Shown here: positions 16,197 to 24,038 of the stretch, in pieces | Layout: each line of letters opens with the position of its first letter | Numbering within the stretch: the first letter of the stretch is position 1 | Source of the DNA: Panacagrimonas sp041603235 | Lineage (GTDB): Bacteria; Pseudomonadota; Gammaproteobacteria; Nevskiales; Nevskiaceae | Direction of reading: 5' to 3' | DNA: 64,000 nt | Assembly (NCBI GenBank): GCA_041603235.1 | Contig: JBFIES010000001.1 | Location: 248,001 to 312,000 of the forward strand | The notes under the pieces: model-generated | Told to the model about the DNA's origin: nothing | The model's input: the letters and a program-made list of their open reading frames with translations, nothing else | Database searches by the model: none | Program-made: the position numbers and the translations under genes

Positions 16197-17948
16197 TTAA
16201 TTACTGGCGGCGCTCTTGTGAAGTTTGAATACCCACATCATGCCGCCCTGGCTGATGTCCTTGACGGACTTGGCCACGTCGCCACCCCAGAGTGGGACCG
16301 CACCGCCCCAGCCCGAGGCAACAGCCACGTATTGCTCGCCGTCCATTTCCCAGGTTGCAGGTTGCCCGACGACGCCAGACCCGGTATTGAACTTCCAGAC
16401 TTCTTCGCCGGTCTTGGCATCGAAGGCCTTGAGGTAGCCCTCTGGCGTGCCGGTAAAGACCAGGTTGCCGCCGGTGGTCATCACACCGCCCCAGAGCGGC
16501 GCCGTGTTTTTGTATTCCCACATGATCTTGCCGGTCGCGGGATCGATCGCACGCAGCGCGCCGATGTAATCCTCGTGCAGCGGCTTGATGTTAAAGCCGG
16601 CGCCAAGATAGGCCGCGCCCTTCTTGTATGTAATGGGTTCGTTCCAGATGTCCATGCCCCATTCATTGGCAGGCACATAGAAGTAGCCCGTATCCGGGCT
16701 GTACGCCATTGGCATCCAGTTCTTGCCGCCAAGGAATGAAGGTGCAGTGAACACCGACTCGCCCTTCTTTAGCTCCGAAGGATCACCAGGGCGATTGTTG
16801 GACTCAATCGGCCGGCCGGTTTTCAGATCCACACCGGAAGCCCAGGTCTGCGTGGTCACAAACGGCGCGGCGCTGAGCAACTTGCCGTTCTTGCGATTGA
16901 GCACATAGAAGAAGCCGTTGCGATCCGCCTTGGCGCCGGCTGTCGTGCCATCCTTCATGTCGAAGGGGATGAACTCGTTGACACCGTCAAAATCCCAGTG
17001 GTCGTTAGGCGTGGACTGGTAATGCCACTTGATCTTGCCGGTGTCGGCGTCGATCGCCACGGTTGAGGTGGAATAGAGGTTGTCACCAGGGCGCAGGTGC
17101 GCGTTCCAAGGTGCCGGATTGCCCGTACCGCAATAGAGCAGATCCGCATCGGCAGCATATGTGCAGCCCAACCAGGTTGCAGCGCCGCCGAACTTCCACA
17201 TGTCACCGGGCCACGAAGCATTGGTCTTGCCGGTGATGCCATTGTCTTTGCCATTGAGCGTGCCCATGTGGCCCTCAACAGTCGGACGTGACCACACCAG
17301 CTTGCCGGTCTTGGCGTCGCGTGCGTCAACGCGTCCAACCACACCAAACTCGCCGCCGGAGACGCCGGTGATCACCTTGCCCTTCACCACGATAGGTGCG
17401 GCGGTGTACGAATAGCCGGCTTTGTAATCGCCGAGCTTTTCGTTCCAGACGACTTTGCCGGTTTCCTGATTGAGCGCCACCAAGCGCGCGTCCAGCGTGC
17501 CGAAGATCACCAGATCGTCGTACAAGGCACCGCCACGATTGACGACATCGCAGCACGGCATGATGCCGTCTGGCAGGCGATGCTCGTAGGACCACAGACG
17601 CTGACCCGTCTTTACATCCAGGGCCCACATGCGCGAGTAGGAGCCAGTGAGAAACATCTTGCCGTTGTAGATCAGTGGCTGCGTTTCCTGGCCACGCTGC
17701 TTCTCACCGCCAAAGGAGAATGTCCACGCGGGAACCAGATCGCCAATATTGTCGCTGTTGATCTTGGCCAGTGGACTATGGCGCTGGCCGTGCAGACCCA
17801 GTCCCACTGTGACGATGTCTCCGGTCGTCGAGGCATCATCAGCAATCATCTTGTCGGTGACCCCGTCAGCCAGGGCTGCACCGCTGATCGCAGAAAATGT
17901 CACAGCGAGCGCTGTCGCGAACATCTTCCCCAAATTGAATGTTTTCAT
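16197..17948 (-). CDS. Lanthanide-type PQQ-dependent alcohol dehydrogenase (ExaF/PedH-like)
   Basis: A 583-residue periplasmic quinoprotein from ATG 17948, behind GGAGGAG, with signal peptide MKTFNLGKMF...AALA. The frame upstream (to 18035) overlaps the promoter and was dropped. Adjacent cysteines Cys132-133 lie in MPCCDVVNRG. The active-site segment NDHWDFDGVNEF has catalytic Asp319 followed two residues later by Asp321. In this family that second Asp marks lanthanide-binding enzymes, while calcium enzymes carry Ser, Thr or Ala there. The blocks HAQRHSPL-like start, GGKNWMPMAYSPDTGYFYVPANEWG and GGAVPLWGGD resemble ethanol/2-phenylethanol dehydrogenases more than MxaF/XoxF. First gene of the operon; sigma-54 promoter candidate upstream. 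Confidence 0.92.
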   Translation of the reverse strand: MKTFNLGKMFATALAVTFSAISGAALADGVTDKMIADDASTTGDIVTVGLGLHGQRHSPLAKINSDNIGDLVPAWTFSFGGEKQRGQETQPLIYNGKMFLTGSYSRMWALDVKTGQRLWSYEHRLPDGIMPCCDVVNRGGALYDDLVIFGTLDARLVALNQETGKVVWNEKLGDYKAGYSYTAAPIVVKGKVITGVSGGEFGVVGRVDARDAKTGKLVWSRPTVEGHMGTLNGKDNGITGKTNASWPGDMWKFGGAATWLGCTYAADADLLYCGTGNPAPWNAHLRPGDNLYSTSTVAIDADTGKIKWHYQSTPNDHWDFDGVNEFIPFDMKDGTTAGAKADRNGFFYVLNRKNGKLLSAAPFVTTQTWASGVDLKTGRPIESNNRPGDPSELKKGESVFTAPSFLGGKNWMPMAYSPDTGYFYVPANEWGMDIWNEPITYKKGAAYLGAGFNIKPLHEDYIGALRAIDPATGKIMWEYKNTAPLWGGVMTTGGNLVFTGTPEGYLKAFDAKTGEEVWKFNTGSGVVGQPATWEMDGEQYVAVASGWGGAVPLWGGDVAKSVKDISQGGMMWVFKLHKSAASN

Positions 17949-18018
17949 TAGAACTACTCCTCCGAGTCTTTTATTAACTGTAGCAAGCCTGTCCCGCTGG
18001 TTGGCAGCAACCTGAGTT

Positions 18019-18034
18019 TGCACGTTAGATGCCA
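18019..18034 (-). promoter_or_regulatory. Sigma-54 (-24/-12) promoter for quinoprotein operon
   Basis: Read on the minus strand, TGGCATCTAACGTGCA keeps the invariant GG and GC dinucleotides at the exact spacing of the sigma-54 consensus TGGCAC-N5-TTGC. It places a start site about 60 bases before the dehydrogenase ATG. The divergent neighbour is a sigma-54 activator-family gene, which fits. Confidence 0.7.
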
Positions 18035-18141
18035 TATAGCGGAACCACCACTAATGTGCAGTTGCAGTGCGGCGATTTTTCTGAGATAGAAACGCTGATA
18101 CCCATGCCGGTGGGAGCATCGCGCCACGCGAACGCTACAGA

Positions 18142-18159
18142 TGTCTCACAGCTGTGACA
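18142..18159. promoter_or_regulatory. Candidate enhancer site for the AcoR-like regulator
   Basis: A dyad with a perfect 12-bp core TCACAGCTGTGA (18146-18157) flanked by TG and CA, about 110-135 bases upstream of the sigma-54 promoter. This is where upstream activator sites of AcoR-type proteins lie. A related half-site (TGACACAGCT) occurs near 18424. Binding is inferred. Confidence 0.5.
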
Positions 18160-18593
18160 TCGCGCCGCTACACGCGGGACTGTTTTCGCACACTTTTTGC
18201 TCCGCCGGATCAGGCAAGGAGACCCGGACTCGAGGACGAGCAAGGTGCGCTGCTGATGATCCCACCGCTCCACAACTGCCCCCCGCATGACGCAGGCGTA
18301 AAAAATTGCCGGCCTCACCCAGATCGTCGGCAGGCCATTGATTGAACGACCCGAGTACCGACACTACGCAACTATGTGGCGACTGCAAGACTCGGACCCG
18401 GCCACACCCACTGCCCCGCAAATGACACAGCTCTTCCTCTCAAGTGCCCGCTTGGAACACTTCATTGCCGCGGTTTGGCTGTGTCAACTAAGCTGCAGAG
18501 CAGGGCCTCGGTATGTCACGGATGGTGCACTTTTGGCTCAAGCACAGTTGGCCAGAAGTCGAGGTCGCACATAAGAACAAGAGGAGATAGGCA

Positions 18594-20588
18594 ATGTCAG
18601 ATGTCATGACTGTTCGCCACGCTGAAGATGTCATACGCCAGGTGAGCGGTAGCCCGCGCCTGGGGCGCGAAGCGCTGGACGACACCATCGGCAGCTCCTG
18701 GTCGCGCTGCGTAAACGACTATTCGCTCGACCCTTCGCAGCTGTACTCACCGACTGTGATCGACGGCAATCTGCTGAAGGATCGACAGGCGCAGCACGAC
18801 GAACTGATTGCCATCGCCGACGCGGAAATGGATTCGCTCTATGACCAGATTTCTGGCTCTGGGTATGCGTTGCTGCTCACGGACGCCAGTGGCGTGATCC
18901 TGCGCGAAAAGCTGGACCCAACATTGCAAAAACAGTTACGCAGCGCAGGACTGGTCCAGGGCGCTGACTGGAGCGAGAAACGCGAAGGAACCAACGGCAT
19001 CGGCACTTGCATCGCCGAGGAGAGGTCGGTGATCGTTCACCGGACGGATCATTTTCGCGCGCGTCACCTGGGTCTGTCCTGCGCTGGTGCACCAATCCGC
19101 GATCCTTTTGGCAAGCTGGTAGCAGTGCTCGATGCCTCAACTGTGGGTTCGCACAATACCCGCCCCGGCCAGATGCACACCATGGCACTGGTGAATCTTT
19201 CCGCCACCCTGATCGAGAAGTGCTTGTTCCTGCGCCGCCACCAGAACCGCATCATCCTGCGGTTCCATGCGCGTCCCGAATTGGTCAACTTGCTACACGA
19301 TGGCGCACTGGCGCTGGACGAGGAAGGAATCGTGTCCGCCGCCGACGCCACCGCAGTGCGCCTGCTCAGCGCAAATGATCGCGGCGACCTGGTAGGACGA
19401 CCTGTATCCACTATTTTTGACGCACCACTGAACCAGATTGCCGCCGGAACGCGAGCAGGTCGCGAAGCCATTCTGCCGGTACGCGATCTGCGCCGCGGGC
19501 GACGTTTCTTTCTGTCCTTCCATGCGCCTCAGCGGCACATTACACCCCTAGGGTCGATCGCACCTGCGTCCCCGTCAGCGCACCAGAAGCCCGCCGCTGC
19601 GGACCGGCCACTTAACCTGGAAGAACTCGCAGGCAAGGACCCCATAATGCAGCGCAACGCGCGCAGTGCGCGGCGCATCGCAAGATCAGGTGTGTCCGTA
19701 TTGATTCAAGGCGCAACGGGCGCCGGCAAGGAAGTCTTTGCACGCGCCCTGCACATGGCAAGTGACCGGGTGGGGCAGAATTTCGTAGCGGTCAACTGCG
19801 CCGCAATTCCTGAAACCCTGATCGACAGAGAACTGTTCGGCTACAAGGCCGGCGCGTTAACCGAGACGCCTAAGGGAGGCATGGGCGGCAAAGTTCTGCA
19901 ATCTTCTGGCGGGACGCTATTCCTGGACGAAATCGGCGACATGCCTTTGTCCCTGCAAACCAAGCTGCTGCGCGTGCTCGAAGAACACGAAATCATGCCA
20001 CTTGGCGCCGAAGCACCGGTCGCTGTAGACCTGCGTGTAATCTGCGCATCGCACCGCAAGCTGCACGAGATGATCGAGCGCGGCGAGTTTCGTGAAGACC
20101 TCTACTACCGCCTCAATGGCGTCACGCTGGAACTGCCGAGCTTGCAGGAACGTACCGACAAGGCAGAACTGATCCGTCATTTTCTGTCGTTGGAAACGCG
20201 CGACCTGCAAGCAGCCGAACTCGCGCCCGACGTTTTCGACTGCCTGATGCACTATCCCTGGCCCGGCAACATTCGAGAACTGCGCAACGTGCTGCGCACG
20301 GCTCTGGCGATATGTGAACCCCCGGGCGTGCAGATGCATGACCTGCCCCGCGAACTGCGCGAGTACGCCAGAAATTCTCGGGCGCCTGCAAGGATCACGC
20401 GGTCGCGCGGGCGGGAGAATCTGCTCCAGGCCGCAGAGCGCGACGCACTCTTACGCGCCGCCGAAAGCAACGGATGGAACATGAGCCATACCGCAACCGA
20501 CCTGGCCATGAGCCGCAATACGCTGTACCGCAAACTCAAGCATCACGGCATCGATATTGCTGAGGCTCGAGGCAGTCACATGCGATGA
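18594..20588 (+). CDS. AcoR-type sigma-54-dependent regulator with degenerate GAFTGA loop
   Basis: A 664-residue enhancer-binding protein. It has a GAF-like sensor (about 80-215, with REGTNGIGTCIAEERSVIVH) and a PAS-like segment (about 225-310). The AAA+ domain has Walker A GATGAGKE at 373-380 and Walker B TLFLDEIGD at 441-449. A Fis-type helix-turn-helix lies at about 625-655. The sigma-54 contact loop, normally GAFTGA, reads GALTET at 420-425: the key Thr is kept, but Phe, Gly and Ala are changed. It is divergent from the quinoprotein operon, hence a likely regulator sensing an alcohol or aldehyde. ATG follows GAGGAGAT. Confidence 0.88.
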   Translation: MSDVMTVRHAEDVIRQVSGSPRLGREALDDTIGSSWSRCVNDYSLDPSQLYSPTVIDGNLLKDRQAQHDELIAIADAEMDSLYDQISGSGYALLLTDASGVILREKLDPTLQKQLRSAGLVQGADWSEKREGTNGIGTCIAEERSVIVHRTDHFRARHLGLSCAGAPIRDPFGKLVAVLDASTVGSHNTRPGQMHTMALVNLSATLIEKCLFLRRHQNRIILRFHARPELVNLLHDGALALDEEGIVSAADATAVRLLSANDRGDLVGRPVSTIFDAPLNQIAAGTRAGREAILPVRDLRRGRRFFLSFHAPQRHITPLGSIAPASPSAHQKPAAADRPLNLEELAGKDPIMQRNARSARRIARSGVSVLIQGATGAGKEVFARALHMASDRVGQNFVAVNCAAIPETLIDRELFGYKAGALTETPKGGMGGKVLQSSGGTLFLDEIGDMPLSLQTKLLRVLEEHEIMPLGAEAPVAVDLRVICASHRKLHEMIERGEFREDLYYRLNGVTLELPSLQERTDKAELIRHFLSLETRDLQAAELAPDVFDCLMHYPWPGNIRELRNVLRTALAICEPPGVQMHDLPRELREYARNSRAPARITRSRGRENLLQAAERDALLRAAESNGWNMSHTATDLAMSRNTLYRKLKHHGIDIAEARGSHMR

Positions 20589-20653
20589 GAGTGCCTGCAA
20601 TGCGCTGTGCCCGGCCAATAGCAATCGCTGATCATATTCACTACACAAGCAAG

Positions 20654-21793
20654 CTAGTCCAGACTGTGTAGCAACTGCGGCGAATAAGGTTTAAGCGTTT
20701 CGATGCGCCCTGCCCGCACGATATCCAGCCAGTCCGGATTTGCGATCAGGCTTCGGCCGACACCAACCAGATCAAACTCACCGCTCTGCAATCTCTCTAT
20801 CAGGCGTTCGATGCCGGTTGATTGTGCGGATTCTCCTAGCAAGGTGCGCATGGCGTCGTTATCCAGACTCACCGAGCCGACGGTAGACGTTGGGATGCCG
20901 GTAAGCTTCTTCGCCCAGCCGGCAAGATTCAGGTGGGAGCCCTCGAAAGCAGGCTCCCAATAGCGTCGCTGCGAGGCATCAAACATATCAACCCCGGCAT
21001 CCACCAATGGTGTGAGCACGGCTTCGAGCTGCGCCGGTGTTGCGGCTAGTTCAGCCTCATAGTTACTCAGCTTCCACTGAGAAAAACGGAAAACAATGGG
21101 AAAGTCCGGCGCTGTTCGCCTGCGAATGGCACGGACAATGTCAGCGGCGAATCTGGAACGATTGGCAGCATCCCCACCATATCGATCCTTGCGAACGTTG
21201 GTACTGGCCCACAGGAATTGATCAATCAGGTATCCATGCGCGCCGTGCAGCTGAACACCATCAAATCCAGCCTCGTAGGCACAGAACGCTGATTCCGCAA
21301 AGGCCTCAATCACCTGCTCAATGTCTCGATCGGTCATGGGCCGCCCCAGCGGTCGGGGCGGATTGCCGATGCCGTCGGCCAGTCCGGAAGGTCCAATCTG
21401 ATCTGCACGCAACTGTGAATTGCCATCAAAAAGACCCTCCAGTTCGGGCTTCAGGTTCAGCCCCACGTGCCACAACTGCGGCATGATCGCCGCACCCTCG
21501 GCGTGCACAGCATCTACAACCTGCTTCCAGGCTGGCATTGCCGCACCGAACATCGATGGCACCGCCTCATCATGAATGCAGCCTCGAAACGGAATCGCTA
21601 CCCCCTCGGTGACAATCAGGCCCACGCCATGCGCCGCTCGTTTGGCGTAATACCGGACGACCTCCTGCGTTGGAATCCCGTCCGGCGAGAAGCAACGGGT
21701 CATCGGCGGCATCACGATGCGGTTCCGAAGCTCCAGATTCCGCAGCTTGAAAGGCTCAAGCAGACAGTCGATGTTCTGGCTCGCCATGTTCAA
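20654..21793 (-). CDS. NADH:flavin oxidoreductase, old yellow enzyme family
   Basis: A 379-residue FMN-dependent TIM-barrel ene-reductase-like enzyme. Signatures: LRNRIVMPPMTR near the N-terminus, VQLHGAHGYLIDQFLW for the substrate His and FMN site, RYGGDAANRSRF, and the C-terminal FMN phosphate block DLVGVGRSLIANPDW. No C-terminal FAD/NAD domain is present, so it is the short OYE form. It is convergent with the AcoR-like regulator. The substrate may be an alpha,beta-unsaturated carbonyl; a link to the alcohol-oxidation operon is possible but unproven. Ribosome site GAGGAG-like before ATG. Confidence 0.88.
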   Translation of the reverse strand: MNMASQNIDCLLEPFKLRNLELRNRIVMPPMTRCFSPDGIPTQEVVRYYAKRAAHGVGLIVTEGVAIPFRGCIHDEAVPSMFGAAMPAWKQVVDAVHAEGAAIMPQLWHVGLNLKPELEGLFDGNSQLRADQIGPSGLADGIGNPPRPLGRPMTDRDIEQVIEAFAESAFCAYEAGFDGVQLHGAHGYLIDQFLWASTNVRKDRYGGDAANRSRFAADIVRAIRRRTAPDFPIVFRFSQWKLSNYEAELAATPAQLEAVLTPLVDAGVDMFDASQRRYWEPAFEGSHLNLAGWAKKLTGIPTSTVGSVSLDNDAMRTLLGESAQSTGIERLIERLQSGEFDLVGVGRSLIANPDWLDIVRAGRIETLKPYSPQLLHSLD

Positions 21794-22372
21794 CCACTCC
21801 TCATTCGGGATTCATTATTTGGGCGCACTCGTGACTGCGAATTAAGCATTCAGGCAAAGCTGTTGCGGCCATTGCACTCGTTCAAGATGCACCTTCGCCA
21901 CCTCAATCCAGACAGCTTGTCCCAAGCCTGACAAGAACAACCCCTTACTTTTGGCAGGCACTGGGATTCCTCACAAGACTACAGATTGAGCAATTGCGAT
22001 TCCGCGACGCATCAAACAGCGTTCTCGGGCTCGACAGCATCGCCGGAAAGTACTGACAGAGGATGCCGGTCAGCCACATTCAACCGGTCGCCGGCACCCA
22101 AGCGCTAAACTGTCACGGAGCCAGCCGGAAGCGCATATTGAAATGAGATAGTCCGGAACACCCTCTGAGCCAACTCTTAAGAAAATGTCGAGATATCAAC
22201 GCAGGAGGCAAGCCGTCGCATGCGGACTCGATCACCTGAATACCGGAAACCCGCCATGCATCTTTCGGCGCGAAGCGATGCTCATTGTGCCTGCGTTGGC
22301 GAGATGCATGAGATGCAACTACCTCGATGAGAGTGAGAGTCCCTTCTGCAACCACCTTCCAATCAAAATCTG
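21794..22372. other. Intergenic region between divergent genes, no gene seen
   Basis: About 580 bases between the divergent old-yellow-enzyme and hydrolase genes. Short open frames exist on both strands but overlap each other and give no family-like protein. It presumably holds both promoters; I see no strong repeat or RNA structure. Confidence 0.5.
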
Positions 22373-23236
22373 ATGCACGCTGAAATCAAGACGAGATACT
22401 TCGAGGGCGCCCAGGGACTTCGTCTTGCAGGCGATGTTGGCGGCGACCCGTCGGCGCCTTGCGTCATCATGCTTCACGGCGGCGGACAAACCCGTCACTC
22501 ATGGGGCAGCGCACAAAGGGAGCTGATCCGTCAGGGCTTTCATGTCGTCAACCTGGACCTGCGTGGCCATGGCGATAGCGACTGGGCACCTGATGGCGAA
22601 TACGGATTGCCGCTGTTGGCATCGGATTTGAAAAGCGTCATTGCCCAGATCAATTCGAGGCCGGCGTTGGTCGGCGCGTCCATGGGCGGCGCGATGTCAC
22701 TGTACACACTTGGCCAGGCTGATCCCCTCCTGGCGCAAGCTCTGGTCCTGGTAGATATCGTGCCGAATGTAGAAGCAGCCGGATCGCGCAAGATCGGCGA
22801 ATTCATGAGAGCCAATCGCGATGGCTTTGCCAATCTGGAAGAAGCGTCGGACGCCGTTGCCCATTACTACCCGCAGCGGCCGCGCCCCAAAGACCCCAGC
22901 GGCCTGATGAAGAACCTGCGCAAACGCGAAGATGGTCGCCTCTACTGGCATTGGGACCCCAAGCTGATATCTGACAAGCCACGCAGTGAACCGCCGGAGT
23001 TCACCAAACCCTTGCTCGAAGCCGCGGAAAACGTGCGCGTTCCCAGCCTGCTGGTGCGCGGGCTGCAGAGTGACATCGTCAGTGACGAGGGCATTGCCCA
23101 GCTCAAAAAGCGCCTTCCACAACTCGAAGTCATGGATGTATCAGGCGCCGGCCACATGGTTGCTGGCGACAAGAATGATGCTTTCAACGATGGCGTCATC
23201 ACTTTCCTGCAACAGCACATGCTGCGCGGCCGCTGA
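22373..23236 (+). CDS. Alpha/beta-fold hydrolase
   Basis: A 287-residue cytoplasmic serine hydrolase. The oxyanion block VIMLHGGGQTRHSW, the LDLRGHGDSDW segment, the nucleophile elbow GASMGG (Ser at about 102), a late acidic residue around LQSDIV and the catalytic His in GAGHMVAG give a complete triad. The architecture resembles epoxide hydrolase/haloalkane-type or ester hydrolases. The substrate cannot be told. The ATG at 22373 lacks a strong ribosome site. It is convergent with the nitroreductase, only 14 bases apart. Confidence 0.85.
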   Translation: MHAEIKTRYFEGAQGLRLAGDVGGDPSAPCVIMLHGGGQTRHSWGSAQRELIRQGFHVVNLDLRGHGDSDWAPDGEYGLPLLASDLKSVIAQINSRPALVGASMGGAMSLYTLGQADPLLAQALVLVDIVPNVEAAGSRKIGEFMRANRDGFANLEEASDAVAHYYPQRPRPKDPSGLMKNLRKREDGRLYWHWDPKLISDKPRSEPPEFTKPLLEAAENVRVPSLLVRGLQSDIVSDEGIAQLKKRLPQLEVMDVSGAGHMVAGDKNDAFNDGVITFLQQHMLRGR

Positions 23237-23250
23237 GCCACACCGCCAGG

Positions 23251-23922
23251 TCATATGCCGTTGAAGCGAGCGAACGCCTCCAGTGGGAGTCGTCGTGTTT
23301 GCAACTGGTTAACGGCCGCAGATTCATCGGCATAACCAATGGACATCCCGCAGAACAACATCAGTCCGTCATCAGGTTCGATGAACTCGGCAACTGTCTT
23401 CGGGTAGACCGACCAACACTCCTGCGCGCAGCTGTCCAGTCCGCGCTCACGCAGCAGGAGCATCAGGGTTTGCAGGTACATTCCCAGATCTGACCACTGG
23501 GGCGGCCCCATCCGTCGGTCTACGTAGCAGAACAGCGCAGCGGGTGCGCCAAAGAATTCGAAGTTCTTCTGAAACTGGCGCATCCGACCGACCTTGTCTC
23601 CGCGTTCTGCACCGAGCAAGGCGTACATGTCCTCTCCGACCTTGAAACGCTCGCTACGATGCGGTTCCCAAAGATTGGCGGGGTAAATCTCGTACTCGCT
23701 TGGCTCTGAGAGCGGTTGCTCTGTAAGCCGCGCCCGCATGCGTACCTTGAGTTTCTCCAGCGGCTCGCCGCCCAGAACATACAACCGCCAAGGCTGAACA
23801 TTACCGCCCGAAGGGGCTCGCGCAGCGAGGTTCAGCACTTCTCGCAAGAGTTGGCCGTCTACCGGCTTTGAGGTGAAGGCGCGGACACTGCGTCTTGATT
23901 GCACGGCCTGTGTAAGGTTCAT
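23251..23922 (-). CDS. Nitroreductase-family FMN oxidoreductase
   Basis: A 223-residue protein from ATG 23922, preceded by GGAAAG; the frame opens 16 residues earlier, but the family N-terminus is MNLTQAVQSRRSVRAF. FMN-contact residues lie in RRSVRAF and RAPSGGNVQPWRLYVL, with a late LFCGMSIGYAD block near the C-terminus. It probably reduces nitro- or quinone-type compounds with NAD(P)H. It is divergent from mfd. Confidence 0.88.
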   Translation of the reverse strand: MNLTQAVQSRRSVRAFTSKPVDGQLLREVLNLAARAPSGGNVQPWRLYVLGGEPLEKLKVRMRARLTEQPLSEPSEYEIYPANLWEPHRSERFKVGEDMYALLGAERGDKVGRMRQFQKNFEFFGAPAALFCYVDRRMGPPQWSDLGMYLQTLMLLLRERGLDSCAQECWSVYPKTVAEFIEPDDGLMLFCGMSIGYADESAAVNQLQTRRLPLEAFARFNGI

Positions 23923-24038
23923 ATTCTTTCCAATACGGTCGGGTCTGCATGCTAGCGCGCCCATCATCACCGGGCAGGATTAGCCCAAGCAGGTAAAATT
24001 GCCTGTCCTGCTCTTGCCTATCCGGTTCCCTGGCCCAG

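Noticed and set aside
16197..17948. Calling the dehydrogenase MxaF or XoxF
   Set aside because: Its sequence blocks follow the ethanol/2-phenylethanol dehydrogenase group, and the neighbour is a PedF-type c550. Only the metal-site Asp is shared with XoxF.
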